Notes under the pieces: model-generated | Database searches by the model: none | What the model was told of the DNA's origin: nothing | Seen by the model: only the letters and a program-made list of their open reading frames with translations | Position numbers and translations under genes: made by a program | Assembly (NCBI GenBank): GCA_940671915.1 | Contig: CALNVZ010002100.1 | Location: 8,531,562 to 8,595,561, forward strand | DNA: 64,000 bases | Direction: 5' to 3' | Origin: Paracentrotus lividus | Lineage: Eukaryota > Echinodermata > Echinoidea > Camarodonta > Echinidae | Shown: positions 1-12,689 of the stretch, piece by piece | Position numbering within the stretch: the first letter of the stretch is position 1 | Layout: every line of letters starts with the position of its first letter

Positions 1-933
1 TTGAATTGAAATTAATAATTGAAAAAAATTTATACTCTACAATAATCGTTATGTTGTCAAATTACAAATTCAAACATTTCATAAATTTTTCTTTTTCACG
101 ATTTTTATTTATAAAGGAATACTATTTCAAAGTTGCATGTACTATATTAACATAGGTTTAATCATCTATCTATATAGGTCAAATATTTAATATTCTTCTT
201 AAAAAAGGGCAATTGATGGAATGCAGCGCAGTTCACACGTGACATCACAAAATGAAATTTCTTTATTCTTTCGTGGATTTTCCCCTTTAAAGGGTGATAT
301 GGATTAAAGTTTATATGATAAATACTCATTTATGCTGCCGTCTCTTGATTTCACGCATTGAGTGAAAACGTGCCTGCCTCCTTGGAGAAACTTTCGGTGT
401 GAAATTTGAGCGAAGTCTAGATTTGTGAGACATTTTTTTTTCTTTGGTCAAGTATTAATTCCAGTTGCGTGATTGGTTGAGGATAGGAGTCACGTGATAA
501 CAATGGTGAGGAAGTAAATGTACGTAACAATGCACCAGCAAAAAATGAAGAAAAAATGATTGATGGCATTCAGAATATAAGTAGAAGTAGCCCTATTCAA
601 CCTTCAAATAAAGCTGCAGGTTTAGCAATGTTTTTCAAGTAAATTGTGTTTACATGTATGTGATTTTATCCATATCACGTTTATAAGTTATTTAATATAA
701 TTATGAAATGGAGTTGAAACTGGCAATACCGATCGATATGAATTCTTGTCACATTTTGAGCCCCTAAGCAATATTTTATGCACGTTATACTAGAATGTGA
801 AGCACAGCGTTATACTCTGTTTTGTGGAAAAACAGTTACACACAAGGAAATAACGCCATTGAAAAAGTGCTTCTTGTTCTCGGATGAGATGGACATTTTC
901 TATGCTTTTGGCCTACATCATTGTTTAAAATAA
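1..933. other. AT-rich non-coding sequence, no gene seen
   Basis: No open frame, RNA gene or repeat could be supported here. Two E-box words (CACGTG) lie near 246 and 492, the second close to an inverted CCAAT-like word (ATTGG), but nothing ties them to a promoter. Confidence 0.5.
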
Positions 934-1548
934 TTAAAGGGGAGCAATACTCGTGGCAATATAATATAATATAATCACAAAATAATCACTTTTTTTATGA
1001 AAAAGCACAATGAGAGGAGCAATCTTAAAAAAGTTTCATCAAAATCGGTTATATATAAGAGAGTTATGGAAGTTTTAAAAGTCTTGTACCCTCTATTGGG
1101 ATCCTCAAATTGGCAACTTCGGCTTCTAAATGGCCAAGTTTATGAACAAATCTTCATTTTGTTTTGTACATAAATTTTCAGAGTTTCCCCATTTTTTTTC
1201 AAAATATGTCTTATTTACATCTGAGCTCAAAATATGTCAAGGGAAAATATATTTCACACAACATAATAATATTATGCTGAGCTCAGAAGGAGGTATAAGA
1301 TATATTTTGAAAGCAAATGGGGAAAATCTGATAATTTGTGTACAAAACAAATGGAGAGTTGTCCATATTTCGGCCATTTTGAAGCCGATGTTGCCAATTT
1401 GAGGATCCCCGTAGAAGGTACAAAGAGACTTTTCAAACTTTCTTATTTTATAACCGATTTTGATGAAACTTTTAAACTTTAAATTGCTCCTCTCATTATA
1501 CTCTTTCCTATAAAGGTGATTATTTCCTTGGGTATTGGTTTCCTTTAA
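934..1548. mobile_element. Foldback MITE with TTAA target duplication
   Basis: The two halves are near-complete reverse complements of each other over almost the whole length; the centre lies near 1240. The left end reads TTAA-AGGGGAGCAATAC and the right end, read on the other strand, TTAA-AGGAAACCAATAC. This gives TTAA duplications at 934-937 and 1545-1548 around a 607-bp element. The TTAA target is known for piggyBac and Kolobok transposons; assigning either one is inference. There is no transposase, so the copy is non-autonomous. A 90-codon open frame at 1130-1402 lies wholly inside the hairpin and is a by-product of the repeat. A second TTAA element with a related terminus occurs at 30011-30446. 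Confidence 0.8.
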
Positions 1549-1823
1549 GCGTGCTTTTAAATTCTTGTTACTGAAGAGGGAATATTTACCATACTGTTGG
1601 CTTATAGAATTAGGGTATCAGATGACGAAGATAAAGGTACACTGTGCATTGCACATTTTGATTGACGTCATGCGAAACTCTTCAAACTTTCATGTTTAAG
1701 GACAGAAATATGAGAATACTACATAAACGCCTTTCACTTGACAGTTCTTTTTTGTTTTACTCTTCCGTGTATAACTACCTCGTTTAAGTGGAATAAAAAG
1801 CGAATTTATTACTCTCTATTTTT

Positions 1824-2165
1824 CTACGGGACACTATAACGGCTAGTTACCGTCGCTAGGGGGACAGTCACCATCACTCTATTGTTAGAATTTGTCTCCA
1901 ATATGGCGCCATTAAACGCAGTAGAAGTGTTGATGACAACAATGTCCTTTTTGGAGTTGAAACTGTTCAATTCAGTATTATGATCCCTTTTATTTGTATT
2001 GGTTGTCTCATGGGAATCTTGTGTTTGGTATCCTTCAATCAATAAAGTAGTCGGTTCATGTCCTCCTCGGACGTGACGGTGAATACAGGGAGAGTTGATG
2101 TTGTAACTCGCATCACTATCGCCATCACTAAAGAATTGAAGCTCCTCCTTTGGATCTACACTCAC
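1824..2165 (-). CDS. Candidate terminal coding exon, unknown protein
   Basis: This is an open frame of about 113 codons on the minus strand. It has no ATG at its start; the first codon is GTG, with an in-frame TGA two codons further upstream, so it could only be coding as an internal or last exon. The peptide is polar, Ser/Asn/Thr-rich and acidic at its start (DPKEELQFFSDGDSD), with no hydrophobic segment, like a cytoplasmic tail. An AATAAA on the same strand follows within about 20 bases of the stop, which is unusually close. The possible acceptor AG at about 2159 lacks a good pyrimidine tract. No family is recognised. A frame of this length is within chance expectation here. Confidence 0.25.
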   Translation of the reverse strand: MSVDPKEELQFFSDGDSDASYNINSPCIHRHVRGGHEPTTLLIEGYQTQDSHETTNTNKRDHNTELNSFNSKKDIVVINTSTAFNGAILETNSNNRVMVTVPLATVTSRYSVP

Positions 2166-2184
2166 GATTTTTCAATACAAGGCT

Positions 2185-2392
2185 ACCCAGTAAATTGCCA
2201 CTTGGTCTAAAGTAAAACCACTTTGACTAATGTCCATTTTGGTCTCACCTCACATGGTCTAATTCCATTTCGTCTAAAACCAGTTTGTCTGATTACCGTG
2301 TTGCCTATTTACCATTTCGTCTAATTTCCATTTCGTCTAATGTCTAGTTCGTCTAATGTCCATTTGGTCTATCACCACTTGGTCAACCTTTA
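2185..2392. repeat. Degenerate 16-bp tandem repeat (ATTTCGTCTAATTTCC type)
   Basis: About a dozen imperfect copies of a 14-18 bp unit containing the core TCGTCTAAT or TTGGTCTA follow one another. The best-conserved run, about 2320-2375, keeps a 16-bp period. Similar GTCTAAT repeats are common in marine invertebrate genomes. No coding potential. Confidence 0.75.
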
Positions 2393-3498
2393 AATGGGTT
2401 TTCATTATTGTTCATCATGGTAGGATACATTGGTTGAATAGCATGTCTCAGGTGAACTTCAAACTTTTTCTGTAGTTCATGCTAGAGTGTAATTTGAGTA
2501 CATTATTAAGATGAGCGTGTATCACCACCGTCCGTCATTCGACTGGCCATGTATTTTCCATATAAATCATGAGGGCCTATTCATGAGATGCGTTTCTAAT
2601 TAACGAACAGTGTGAGATCAGGGAGATCACTGATGAGACTTGTTTGACGGACTACGGTCATTGGGTTAGCCGGAGTATTATGATTTCCGCATTCCCCCTC
2701 TTTGCTTCCTTCTTTTCTGCTAATAATTCTGACTGAAAATGACTGTCTTTTTTCTCGATATCAACTGATGTAATTTTCTTTCAGATATTCGAGTGTATTT
2801 TGGCACATGCATTTAAAATTGGTTCGGATTTATTTTGTAAATACTCATTCGGTTCTCTTGTTATGTGTTGTACCTCCGCAGAACACAACGATGTATAAAT
2901 ATCCCGGTATTTCTTGGTTTAATGAGTATTTAACCTGGTTTTGTGTGTAAAATCTCACCATAAACCTATGGGCATGAAGTTGTATTTTAAGTTACATTCT
3001 TACATGTACCTCCAGACTCCTTCGGATAAGATGTCACATCACATGGTAGGATTTATAACGTAAGAGGGGAAGGGGGTGGGGGTGGCAACTTTAAGGCGCA
3101 TAAAAGTGTCCCCTCTCTCCTTCTCCTTTTTTGTACTTCATAATTTTATACTAACGGGTTTTTAAGTATTTTTTCACCTATAAGCCCAACCCTTAAGATT
3201 TTTTTTTAATTTTTTTTTAAACTCTTATGATGTCTTGCGCAACCAAAACATATGTCGACAAAAAAAAAAAATGAAATGCATCCCACGCCCCCTACCTATT
3301 CCCTCTCATCACTTCCACTTTCTTAATATACACCTCTTCATTTTATACAAGAGGCATTATACTTGACCGATTCCTGGAAGTACTTCACCTAACCATTCCT
3401 CGAGCGTCATATTTCAATCACAATTGGTCTCTTTTCTCATAAGGTAATGATATTTACGTCTTCTTTCTAAAAGCCTCTCCATCTATACTTCCACATTA
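2393..3498. other. Non-coding stretch, no gene seen
   Basis: No convincing exon or known repeat is visible. A G-rich run at 3066-3085 (four G-tracts separated by 1-2 bases) could form a G-quadruplex on the plus strand. Poly-T and poly-A tracts occur near 3200-3270. Confidence 0.45.
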
Positions 3499-4714
3499 AG
3501 CGGTTTTCGGAGCACTACGGTAGCATGACTACGGTAGCTTCCAGAGCAAACACGAACTGCGCATGCGCAACTCCCTTTTTGCTACCGTCTTCTTCCCAAA
3601 CAGGACGGTAGTCGAGCGATTTAGCGTACTAGTGTGTAGAATGAGTAGCGGTAGGCATAGTCTTGGTATGTTTTATGTACATAAAATCAAAGAAATACAT
3701 TTCAATGAAAAAGCGCAAATGGAAGGAACAAAAGAAATACATAAGAAATGACTGAAGAGAAGATAAAACAAGGAAATACATAAGAATTAAAGGAGAGAAG
3801 AGGAAAGAAGGATAAACAAAGAAATACATCATAATTCATAGGGGAGAAGAGGAAAGAAGGATAAAACAAGAGAAATACATGAGAATTATAGGAGAGAGGG
3901 AAGAAGGAATAAAACAAAGAAATACTAAGAATTTATATGCGAGAAGAGGAAAGAAGGATAAACAAAGAAATACATAAGAATTTAATAGGGAGAAGAGGGA
4001 AAGAAGGATAAAACAAAGAATACATAAGAATTTATAGGAGAGAAGAGGAAAGAAGGATAAAACAAAGAAATACATAAGATTTATAGAGAGAAAGAGAGGA
4101 TAAAACAAAGAAATACATAATAAGAGAAGAGGAAAGAAGGATAAAACAAGAAATACATAGGAAATTTAATAGGAAGAGAAGAAAGAAAAAAGAAATAAAA
4201 AGAGGAGAAGGATAAAACAAAGAAATATATAAGAATTTATAGGAGAAAAGAGAGGAAAGAAGGATAAACAAAAATACATAAGAATTTATAGGAGAGAAGA
4301 GGAAAGAAGGATACAAACAAGAAATAATAAGAATTTATAGGAGAGAAGAGGAAAGAAGGATAAAACAAAGAAATACATAGAATTTAGGAGAGAAGAGGAA
4401 AGAAGGATAAAAACAAAGAAATATATAAGAATTTATAGGAGAAAAGAGAAAGAAGGATAAAACAAAGAAATACATAAGAATTTATGGAGAGAGAAGAGGA
4501 AAGAAGGATAAAACAAAGAAATACATAAGAATTTATAGGAATTGGTTGAAGAAGAAGAAATAAAGAGGAGAATACACAGAAATGCTATTCACGCGTCGTC
4601 TTCGCAGACGTGCGAAAGCGCTTAGAAGTCACGACGGTAGTTCGAGATGCGAGGCCTAGCTACGGTCGTTGTAAACCCACCGTCTTGTTACCTACCGTAG
4701 TGTTCCCGAAAGCT
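3499..4714. mobile_element. Non-autonomous DNA transposon carrying a minisatellite
   Basis: Inverted termini are seen: AGCGGTTTTCGGAGCACTAC at the left and, on the other strand, AGCTTTCGGGAACACTAC at the right, both running into GGTAG. A candidate 5-bp target duplication CATTA flanks it (3494-3498 and 4715-4719). Both subterminal regions repeat the word ACGGTAG or its complement CTACCGT several times in both orientations, as expected for transposase-binding sites. The interior (about 3690-4545) is a tandem array and there is no transposase. The superfamily cannot be named from the termini alone. Confidence 0.7.
3690..4545. repeat. 50-bp purine-rich minisatellite, about 17 copies
   Basis: The unit is GGAGAGAAGAGGAAAGAAGG, then ATAAAACAAAGAAATACATA, then AGAATTTATA, 50 bp in all. 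Copies differ mostly by one- or two-base indels in A and G runs. Four overlapping minus-strand open frames of 67-94 codons, rich in Phe, Leu, Ser and Tyr, are translations of this array and not genes. The array fills the middle of the transposon at 3499-4714. Confidence 0.9.
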
Positions 4715-7655
4715 CATTATTGTTGGCCATAGCACGGATAGGCTCGTTTTGCCCCAAGCTCTCTGAAATATCCGCACCTCAACGGACATATGCGACGAGT
4801 AATCACTATCACCAAGTCTCTCTCGTTCTCTCTCTCTGTCGATCTGTTCTTTTATTGGCAAATTTAAACCTCCTTTTCGTCTCTCCTGTACTCTTTTCCT
4901 CTCACCTTTCCACCAATTTTTTTTTTTTCCAGTAGACTCCCCATTTTCTTGCTGACGCGTCGTCACCTTCCACATCCTCTCTCAGTCTAAACCTCTCTTC
5001 TTTCGGCACCTTTCTGTTCAGTGCATCCGGGCAGAAAGGTGTTTAGAGAGTAGATCATAATGCTGCTATCACTAAATAAAGTCGAACCCGTAAACAATTT
5101 CCACACGAATGTCTTTACGCATTTCATTTACTCATTTTATGCACTTATGTGGCGCTGGCGAAATTATAATGGTTCAGAAAACGTGAGAACGGATGATGAT
5201 TGTGAAATGGTGGGTTGTCTAGATCTAGGTAGAAGAAAAGAAGAGAGTTAGAATAGACCCATTTCAATGAAATTATTATGACCATAGAAATGCACAATAG
5301 TGCTTAATGCATCCCGTGGTGCTTCAGAAATCCTAGATTTAAAAACAAATTTTCCTCTTACACGCATGAAGGACGTATTTTAGAAATTGTCGCAAGGAAT
5401 ACACTTTTATTGGGGGTTGAAAATTTTGAAGTAATAGCTTTGAGCATTATTCATTTTCATACCATAAGGGAGCAATACACCGTGGCTTGCTTGCGGCTCA
5501 CTCTCCTTTTCTTCACAGAATAGCCGCGAGAGAAGGGAGAAAGGTGCTTGGAGTCTTGACTATGTGGAGAAGAGGAAGAAGGAGACGGGCGAGGGAAATG
5601 CAAAATGGATGCATCGCTCAGAGACAAATGAAGCATCAGTCAATCCCCGCGGAAAATATTCCCAGAGAGCTTCTCGCGGTCTAGTAATTATTTCATCCAT
5701 CCGCCAGCAATTGACAGATCAGTGCGTAATGAAGGCGAGACATATTTGCTTCGAGTCTGACTTGCTTTTCCTTTCGTGGGCCTCTAGTCTTTACCTGTGT
5801 GTTTCTTTAGTTCACGGGGCATTGCCCTGGTACTGGAAAAGAGGATTTGTTAAGTTAAGGAGATATCTGAAGGTTCCTTCTTTTAGTGAGTTTCAATGAC
5901 TTATTGACCCTGTCCCAGCCATACATGTATACCTGCAGTTTGTACATGATTCATTTCATGCTTTTATCATGGCCTTTCGATAACATTTCAAAGAGCGATT
6001 AACGTGCCTTAAAAGTCACACTTTCCTACTTGTAATATTTAACTTGTTGGGTTGATAGTTTGCTATCATGCGTAGATAGCATATTTATACAGAAGAAGTA
6101 ATGTATACTGGGGTGAGTCAGTTGTTGTTTAGTATTTTGCTTTTCGCGGTTTATGATGTTTTCATACTTACATGTCGTTTCACATTTTTAGTATATTCTA
6201 TATCATGTTCGTCAGTTTACGTCGGTTTTGCTCCCCTAAACTGAGGAATACACTTCAATATGAATCGATAAAATCGACATTGACGTTCATCCCCAGACTC
6301 AGAAGAGCGAACACATGTCTCGTGACCAATATCACATCGTATCTTCTTTCTTTTTTTAATATTTATTTCGGATTTATTTCAAAATTTGCCTGATCGCTTC
6401 AAATATGTAGGCTACAGAAGAGACTAAATCCTCAAAAAATGTGTTTTATTGAAACGTGTCATTTATACTTATATGAGCCGAGTTTGATCAATGTGTACAA
6501 AATAAAATACTCGATGTGATGGACAATTTCTGTCAAATGAAGGTTTAAGTAGGATTATCCATCGTATTATTACAAGTAATGATGGATCAGCGGGTTATTA
6601 AAACCTCGATTTTGCCCTATCAAATCAGATTTATAGACATTAGTCAAGACATGGAAACGTATTAGATCGGAATGCCCCTATCACAATCTAACTTCGAATT
6701 ATCGTTCTAAGAATTCAGCATTACGGAAGAAGATCACGTGACACAGAACATTTTCAGATATTATATCGTTTAAAGGAGATCGTCCATTATGATACAACTC
6801 CTGATATTACATGGATGTCAATAACTTCACCGCCATTAAAAATATAGATATCTCGAATAGATTTCTTAATAACTGCAATATTCATTTCAATTTATTAAAT
6901 TGCAATGCATATTGCTATTTGGTGATTTTTGACGTTTAGTAATTTGCCTATACCGTTAGATAGATAGATTTCCTGAAATTGGCCAAAAATCATCAAATTC
7001 AGATTATACGCCATCGAAGATAATTTTTGCCCAAATTAAGTGCACGAAGGATGTTCATCAATGATTTCCTGATTGATGATTACGACATGAACTCCATCCA
7101 TGTCGAAAATGATGACATTGTCATTTTCCATGAGAAGATATATGCAATCACATGAAAGTCGATCACGATACAGTTGTCCCAAATAGTTCTTTTCTTCCCG
7201 CTCTCTTTCAACTCATCTCCGAAATCAATTTGTGTTGTAATGCAGATGGACGGCTCTTACGACGATCCGCGGAAGATCTTTTGGTGACATTGTACATTGG
7301 ACATAGATAATTCGTCTACTTCTAATGCTGATCACGAAGTATACTGCTAGGTCCAAACGTTTAATGATAGAAGTTCGTGTCACTGTTTTAGGAAATGGAA
7401 GTATCTATCATAGCAAATCAAAGTCTCTTTTCCAATTTGAATACCCATGCACAAATAACGAGTTTCCGAATAGACCTCGTTTTTATAAATGGTTACAAAT
7501 CAACAGGCGGAGACAGAGTGGTAAACGTTTAAAAAATTCTGATTTTATAGTTTCTAATTGACAATATTTTAGTTAAACTTACATGTCATGTTTTTCGTAT
7601 AGTACATAATTATGGAGCTGTTTTTCTTTTTCTTTTAATTTTAATTAAATTTATT
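4715..7655. other. Non-coding stretch with a short perfect hairpin and weak open frames
   Basis: A perfect 10-bp inverted repeat, CACCTTTCTG (5007-5016) and CAGAAAGGTG (5032-5041), is separated by 15 bases. CT-rich sequence lies at 4800-4845. A word GGGAGCAATAC near 5467 and its rough complement TTGCTCCCC near 6230 recall the termini of the element at 938-1544, but the TTAA flanks are not intact. Open frames at 5487-5899 overlap in two frames and show no domain. Confidence 0.4.
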
Positions 7656-7725
7656 TCAGGGTATAAAGGTTCAACCATGAATTCTGCAACAGAGGCAACA
7701 ATACCATTTCAATCAGCACAAGAAA
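7656..7725 (+). CDS. Speculative short exon after a splice-acceptor-like site
   Basis: A T-rich tract ending in TTTATTTCAG is followed by an ATG at about 7677 and an open stretch beginning MNSATEATIPFQSAQE. It closes after 25 codons, or at a possible donor near 7727. No family is recognised. The acceptor-like context is the only support. Confidence 0.12.
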
Positions 7726-7755
7726 TATGTAAAATAATGCTCAATGCTTTTTAAA

Positions 7756-10700
7756 TATTTATTTATTTATTGTTATTGTATTTTTTTGTGTGTGTTTTCT
7801 TTATTATTTTTTTATTTTTTGAAGAACGGGGAAATTACGTTTTAACATTATAAGCTGAAATGCTGTTGTGCCCATACAGAAGCAGAACTGCCTTGAAAAT
7901 CATTTTACCTACATTTTTCCTTATTTTATATATTCTTTTTATTTACTCCCTCCCGGCTACCTATTTATTATTTGTAAGGATGTACGTTAGGAGTAAAGTA
8001 GTGCTTAAGCGTATTCCTATCCATCTCGATAACCCTCATTTCATGTGATCTGGAGTATCTGTGGCACTTACCAATTCTCAGTCCCATCGCTTTATTCTCA
8101 TGGGAGTCCATCAAAAGCTTCCACCGCGACTTTATGATTCATACGGATCTTAGCCAAGGAAGATGACGAAAGCCTCCAACGCCAATCTGTGTTTTCATCT
8201 TGTTTGATTTGTTATTTGTTTCTTGCTCTCTTTTAATTGTGTTTTATTGAATTAAAGAAATAAAGGTACATACCTGGCATCAAAGGAAATTCGTAATTAA
8301 TTTGTTTCTTTTAATTTTGTTTCTTTAGTGGACAGGGTTCGTTGTAGTAGATATATTTCTGATTTTGCATCAGTTTGAAAGGTGGTTAATCATATAACTG
8401 TTTAACTAAATAATTTATATACTCTGATGAAATTCCCTGATTATGATTATGGTAAATTAGGATAACTGATTACGTCATTTGATTGTTTGTTGTTGTTGTT
8501 GTTCTTTTTTTCCCTTTTTTTTTTGGAGAGAGATCACACTTTCATGATCATAGTGGAAATGTTTACACTGTGATCTGCAGATGGTGTCAAACATCTCGAC
8601 CCTGTGAACATAAACTGGATCAAACCTGTAGCATGGCGTCATTCCCTTTTATTCTACAACACTGAAGCTGAAATGTTTGGTTTCGCTTCTAATTTTAAGT
8701 TTTCACACCTCTCTGCCTTTACAACTTCAATCATATTGCTACTTTGCCAGTCACACTTATCAAAACACGACTTTAGACAGAAATCGATGCATTATTGGTT
8801 TCAGGTGCATGCTGCAATCACATTACAAACATGATTTCTTGTCATGACGATAGAGAAACAAGCAACGTAGGGTAACTGCTGAGACTAAACATAATTTATT
8901 CTCATTTAATTAAAAGCAGGATTGCAATATGATTTTTGTTCCGACTGTTTTAATAATCGAACTTAGATTGATGTTTTTATGATAATGTTCAGACTTTTTA
9001 AACAGCTGAGACCGGAGACCGTTATGTTTTTTTTTTTCTTCTTATTCTACAGTTTTATTTATGTTCTTATTCAATGGTTTCAATCAAGATGCAAGATCAG
9101 AAACCTCTGTTGATTGATGCTTAATCCTGTATTCATGACTAATGAATATAGATGATGAAACAGTGTAACGTCAAGACTGTAAATAAGCTTTAAGCTCTCC
9201 ATGCTCGTGTATATCACCTTCATCCCTCAATAGAATAATGCATGTCATGTCTCTTTATATTCATCGCGTATCTGCTGCATAAAATACGTAACAAAATGCG
9301 CTCAGCGAAATGTCATATTTCACCTTTAAAAACCTGTAGTTCTGAGAAAGATATGGTGCTATTGAATATACACACAGATTCAGAAGCAGGCATTGCTCTG
9401 TAGAAGAAGGCGTGACATTGCGGTCAACAAGACGTTGTCTTCGATGCCTGGCCTGTATTGGGTCACATAAGAGGGCGCGCTTCAGGTAGTAGAGGTTAGT
9501 GTGTAGAGTACCTGTATTCTTCTCAGCTTTCCAGACCGAGGTGAGGTGGCTCTTGAAACAAGGCACGTGCGAACACGAGGGTCGCATTACCAACCAATTA
9601 ACATCCTCAAGCCTAGCGATTTCCATTCGAGTGTCTCTGCATTTAGGCACGTGAGCCGAATCTATTTCGGGGTTAAAACGCTCTCAAGAACAATGTCAAC
9701 ATGTTGCCATGGTTCCCTACTAAATTGGCAACTGACAAATTTCCCACTTAGGTCCCGTCCGTAGGTAACCTGAAATAGGGGTCTGAGAGGAGGTTTGGAG
9801 ATAGCTTTTAGGTAAATTCGCTTATCTTATGCACACAACTGTTTTGTGTAACAGCTGGTGATTATATAACAAACAGTTTTTTAAATATGTTTTTTTTTTT
9901 TAAACTAATACATATCTTGGTGGACTTTCCTTCCTGACCATGATCATACTCATCGATGGAAAGCTTTACACTATGATTATATCAAAAGTATAAATAATGA
10001 GGAATTAATTGTGCAAAAGGGTACATGTATATACTGATGCTTCAATCTAACTGCTAGTGTATATACTGATGCTTCAATCTAACTGCTAGTGTGTGGCTTA
10101 TTCCATCAAGTGTTGATTGGGGATCTTCAAGGCACCAATGTCAAAATGAACAATAGACACGTATGCGGAAGTTGATACCTTCCTCATATGTCGTTCTTTA
10201 TTAGTTCGTCTGTTTAGTTTGACACGTAATCGCTGTTGTCTCCTATCTCTCATCATTCCGATCAGCTTCATTCATCAAGCGATAATTCTCTTCTTCCTCG
10301 TTTTCACCCCATACTCACCCCCATCTACACCTCTTTCTCTTTCTCTTCAGATCTCTGATGAAAGTTGGAGTAGATCTCTATCCGCGGACTGATTAATATG
10401 TGGTATTCAAGATCGTGATGCTGGAGTCTTACAGGTTCTAGGACATGGTAATAATGAGTCTAGGAGATGGCTGAACGATGGTATGAATAAAATGGTGACT
10501 GGGAAGAACGGCTCATTAAGGTAAATATACTGCTGATTTCTCTTTCAAAATGTAACACCTGACAATTAGTCACGTTGTTAGATGTGAGCATTGCTGATGC
10601 TTCTTCAACAATTTTTAATTCATAAACCAGATATTTTCTGAATGCGAAACAAGGATACTGTTTTTCTGTCAACTTACAACGATGAAATATCGTGCAGTTT

Positions 10701-12410
10701 CCTACGACTTATCCGGTTTTTTTTATAATAATTTTATTCATTTTTTGGCTTTCAAGACTTGAACACTTGAAGTATGTGAAGGTTGCTTGATTGTTAAATT
10801 TGTGCTTCACAATGCAAGCCTGATATGTGTGCATTTCAAGTTGTTTTCAATGTGCATTACGTAAAAGGTTTATCTATTCTAGAAGTGTGTTTTTAAAAGC
10901 AGAAGCACATCGTCTTATTAATGTGTTCCCCCCCACCCCCCAAACCAAGTCGCGATGTCTTGTCCTTCATTACGTTGATTCATCTATTTAGAGATCTGGC
11001 CTGGCCTTCATGAGCAATAAAGATTCTGGAACGAAAGAAAATTTTACATTAAAAAAGCATTAGCTATAAAATAGGTTTTGGTATGTTGAATCGAGTATAG
11101 AATCCTTTGAAACCAAACAGTATGTGAAGCACGAACAGTTAACATGAGGACGAGTACATCCATCGATTAGAAAAGTAAAACGACATATCGGTTTTATGTC
11201 ATAGATTGAAGGGGGATATATTCTAGGAATAGAAAATGAAATAGATCAAGGAATTGATGAAGTATTTGTTAAGAGGAAAAGGCACGTTTCTATATTGCTG
11301 ACTTTATGTGGTTATATAGGCGATCATTACTAGTAAGATATTTCCTTCATCTTTATCGAAGTCCTTTGCCCTGTCATTTATTTGATACACCGGATGCAAC
11401 GGACCACCCCTCGGACATGTCAGATCTTGTGTGTCTCTCCATTTATTGCACACGATATCCATTAACATCCATTATCCTTATCTAGAGTAGAAAGAAACCT
11501 ACTTCTTAGAATACCGTCTTGTTATGTCTTCAACCCTAAAACCCTAGGAATCAGGAATACGTTTGCAAGTAGAATAAAAGTCTTGTATACTAGTAATCCA
11601 TGGACGACCAGGACTTGATAAAACCGTAAACGTCTCTTATATAGCTTAGATAATTACAATTTCGATTCCAAATACTTTCTTTATCATGATGTAAAGTGAT
11701 ATGATACTTCATGATACTCTAGATTTTAAAAGCCAGAATGATAATTTACACCATGGATATACTCTTATATATCCATGTTTACACTTTGCAATGTGAGCAC
11801 CTCCTGTTTTCGTTTTTGTTCTTCTAAACGATGGAGACTTGCCGAAAAGTGCTGCTGAGAACCGGACGTGAAAGGATATTATATGCCGTGGACATCCAGG
11901 AAAACAGGATATGAAAGGTTGTGTGATGGAGGTGATATAACACGTCTTTTTTCCCCTTTTTTTCTTCTAGATCTCTCTCTTATTTATTTATTTATTTATT
12001 TTTATTTTTTTTAGTTGATGTACATTTTCCAATGAATTTCCACAATGTTTTAACCTTCATAAGATTATATAATAATAATTTTTTTTTATAATGAAGGGGT
12101 TAGTGGTAATCCATTGGTTTGCTTGGTTCTTTCATTTCATTTATTAACATACAGTTTTGAAGAATTTTAGGCAAATATAAACATAAAGAATTTAATTAAA
12201 TAAAGGTCACATTTGACATACATACATTCGAGTTTTATTATTTAAGGAACAGTTAGGAGTATAAACTATAGTATGAGTGACACGTGAACTAATCGTAGAT
12301 TTAATGCTGGACCATTAGGCTCTTCCTGTAAATATTTGCCAAAAACTAGAACAAATTTATGTAGCTAGGAAATGTTAAAATCAGGAAATGGATATTTTTG
12401 TGAGAGTGTA
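7756..12410. other. Long non-coding stretch, no supported gene
   Basis: Besides AT-rich sequence there are T-rich tracts (8490-8525, 11950-12010) and one perfect tandem duplication (10026-10089). The 129-codon minus-strand frame at 9261-9650 has no recognisable motif, and its length is compatible with chance. Confidence 0.45.
10026..10089. repeat. Perfect 32-bp tandem duplication
   Basis: Two identical 32-bp copies, starting TGTATATACTGATGCTTCAA, lie head to tail at 10026-10057 and 10058-10089. The absence of any mismatch suggests a recent slippage event or an assembly duplication. Confidence 0.9.
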
Positions 12411-12411
12411 A

Positions 12412-12632
12412 ATCGGTGTATGTGTGTGTGTGTGTGTGTTTGTGTGTTTGAGTGTGTGTGTTACTAATGTATGGAAAAGGATAAAATATGTCTGACTTGC
12501 CCTTGAATTCCAACCTACCTCATAATTCGATTTAAAAGAATTTGATTTGAGACAATTCTCTTGCCTATGGAATTAGCGTTATGGCAAATTCTACTTGGCG
12601 CCTCTGTGCTCAGGTGGTAAGTGAGTGAGTGA

Positions 12633-12671
<39 letters not shown>

Positions 12672-12684
12672 TGTGCGTGCGCGT
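12412..12684. repeat. Two (TG)n microsatellites
   Basis: Interrupted TG repeats occur at about 12412-12462 and 12621-12684; the second starts as GTGA repeats and ends with TGCGCG. The 69-codon open frame starting at 12625 is a translation of the repeat. Confidence 0.9.
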
Positions 12685-12689
12685 AATGG

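Noticed and set aside
3629..4316. Overlapping minus-strand open frames of 67-94 codons rich in Phe, Leu, Ser and Tyr
   Set aside because: They are translations of the 50-bp minisatellite; frames shift with each indel and no unit is a multiple of three.
9261..9650. 129-codon minus-strand open frame
   Set aside because: No domain, no splice context, and length within chance expectation for about 60 kb at this base composition.
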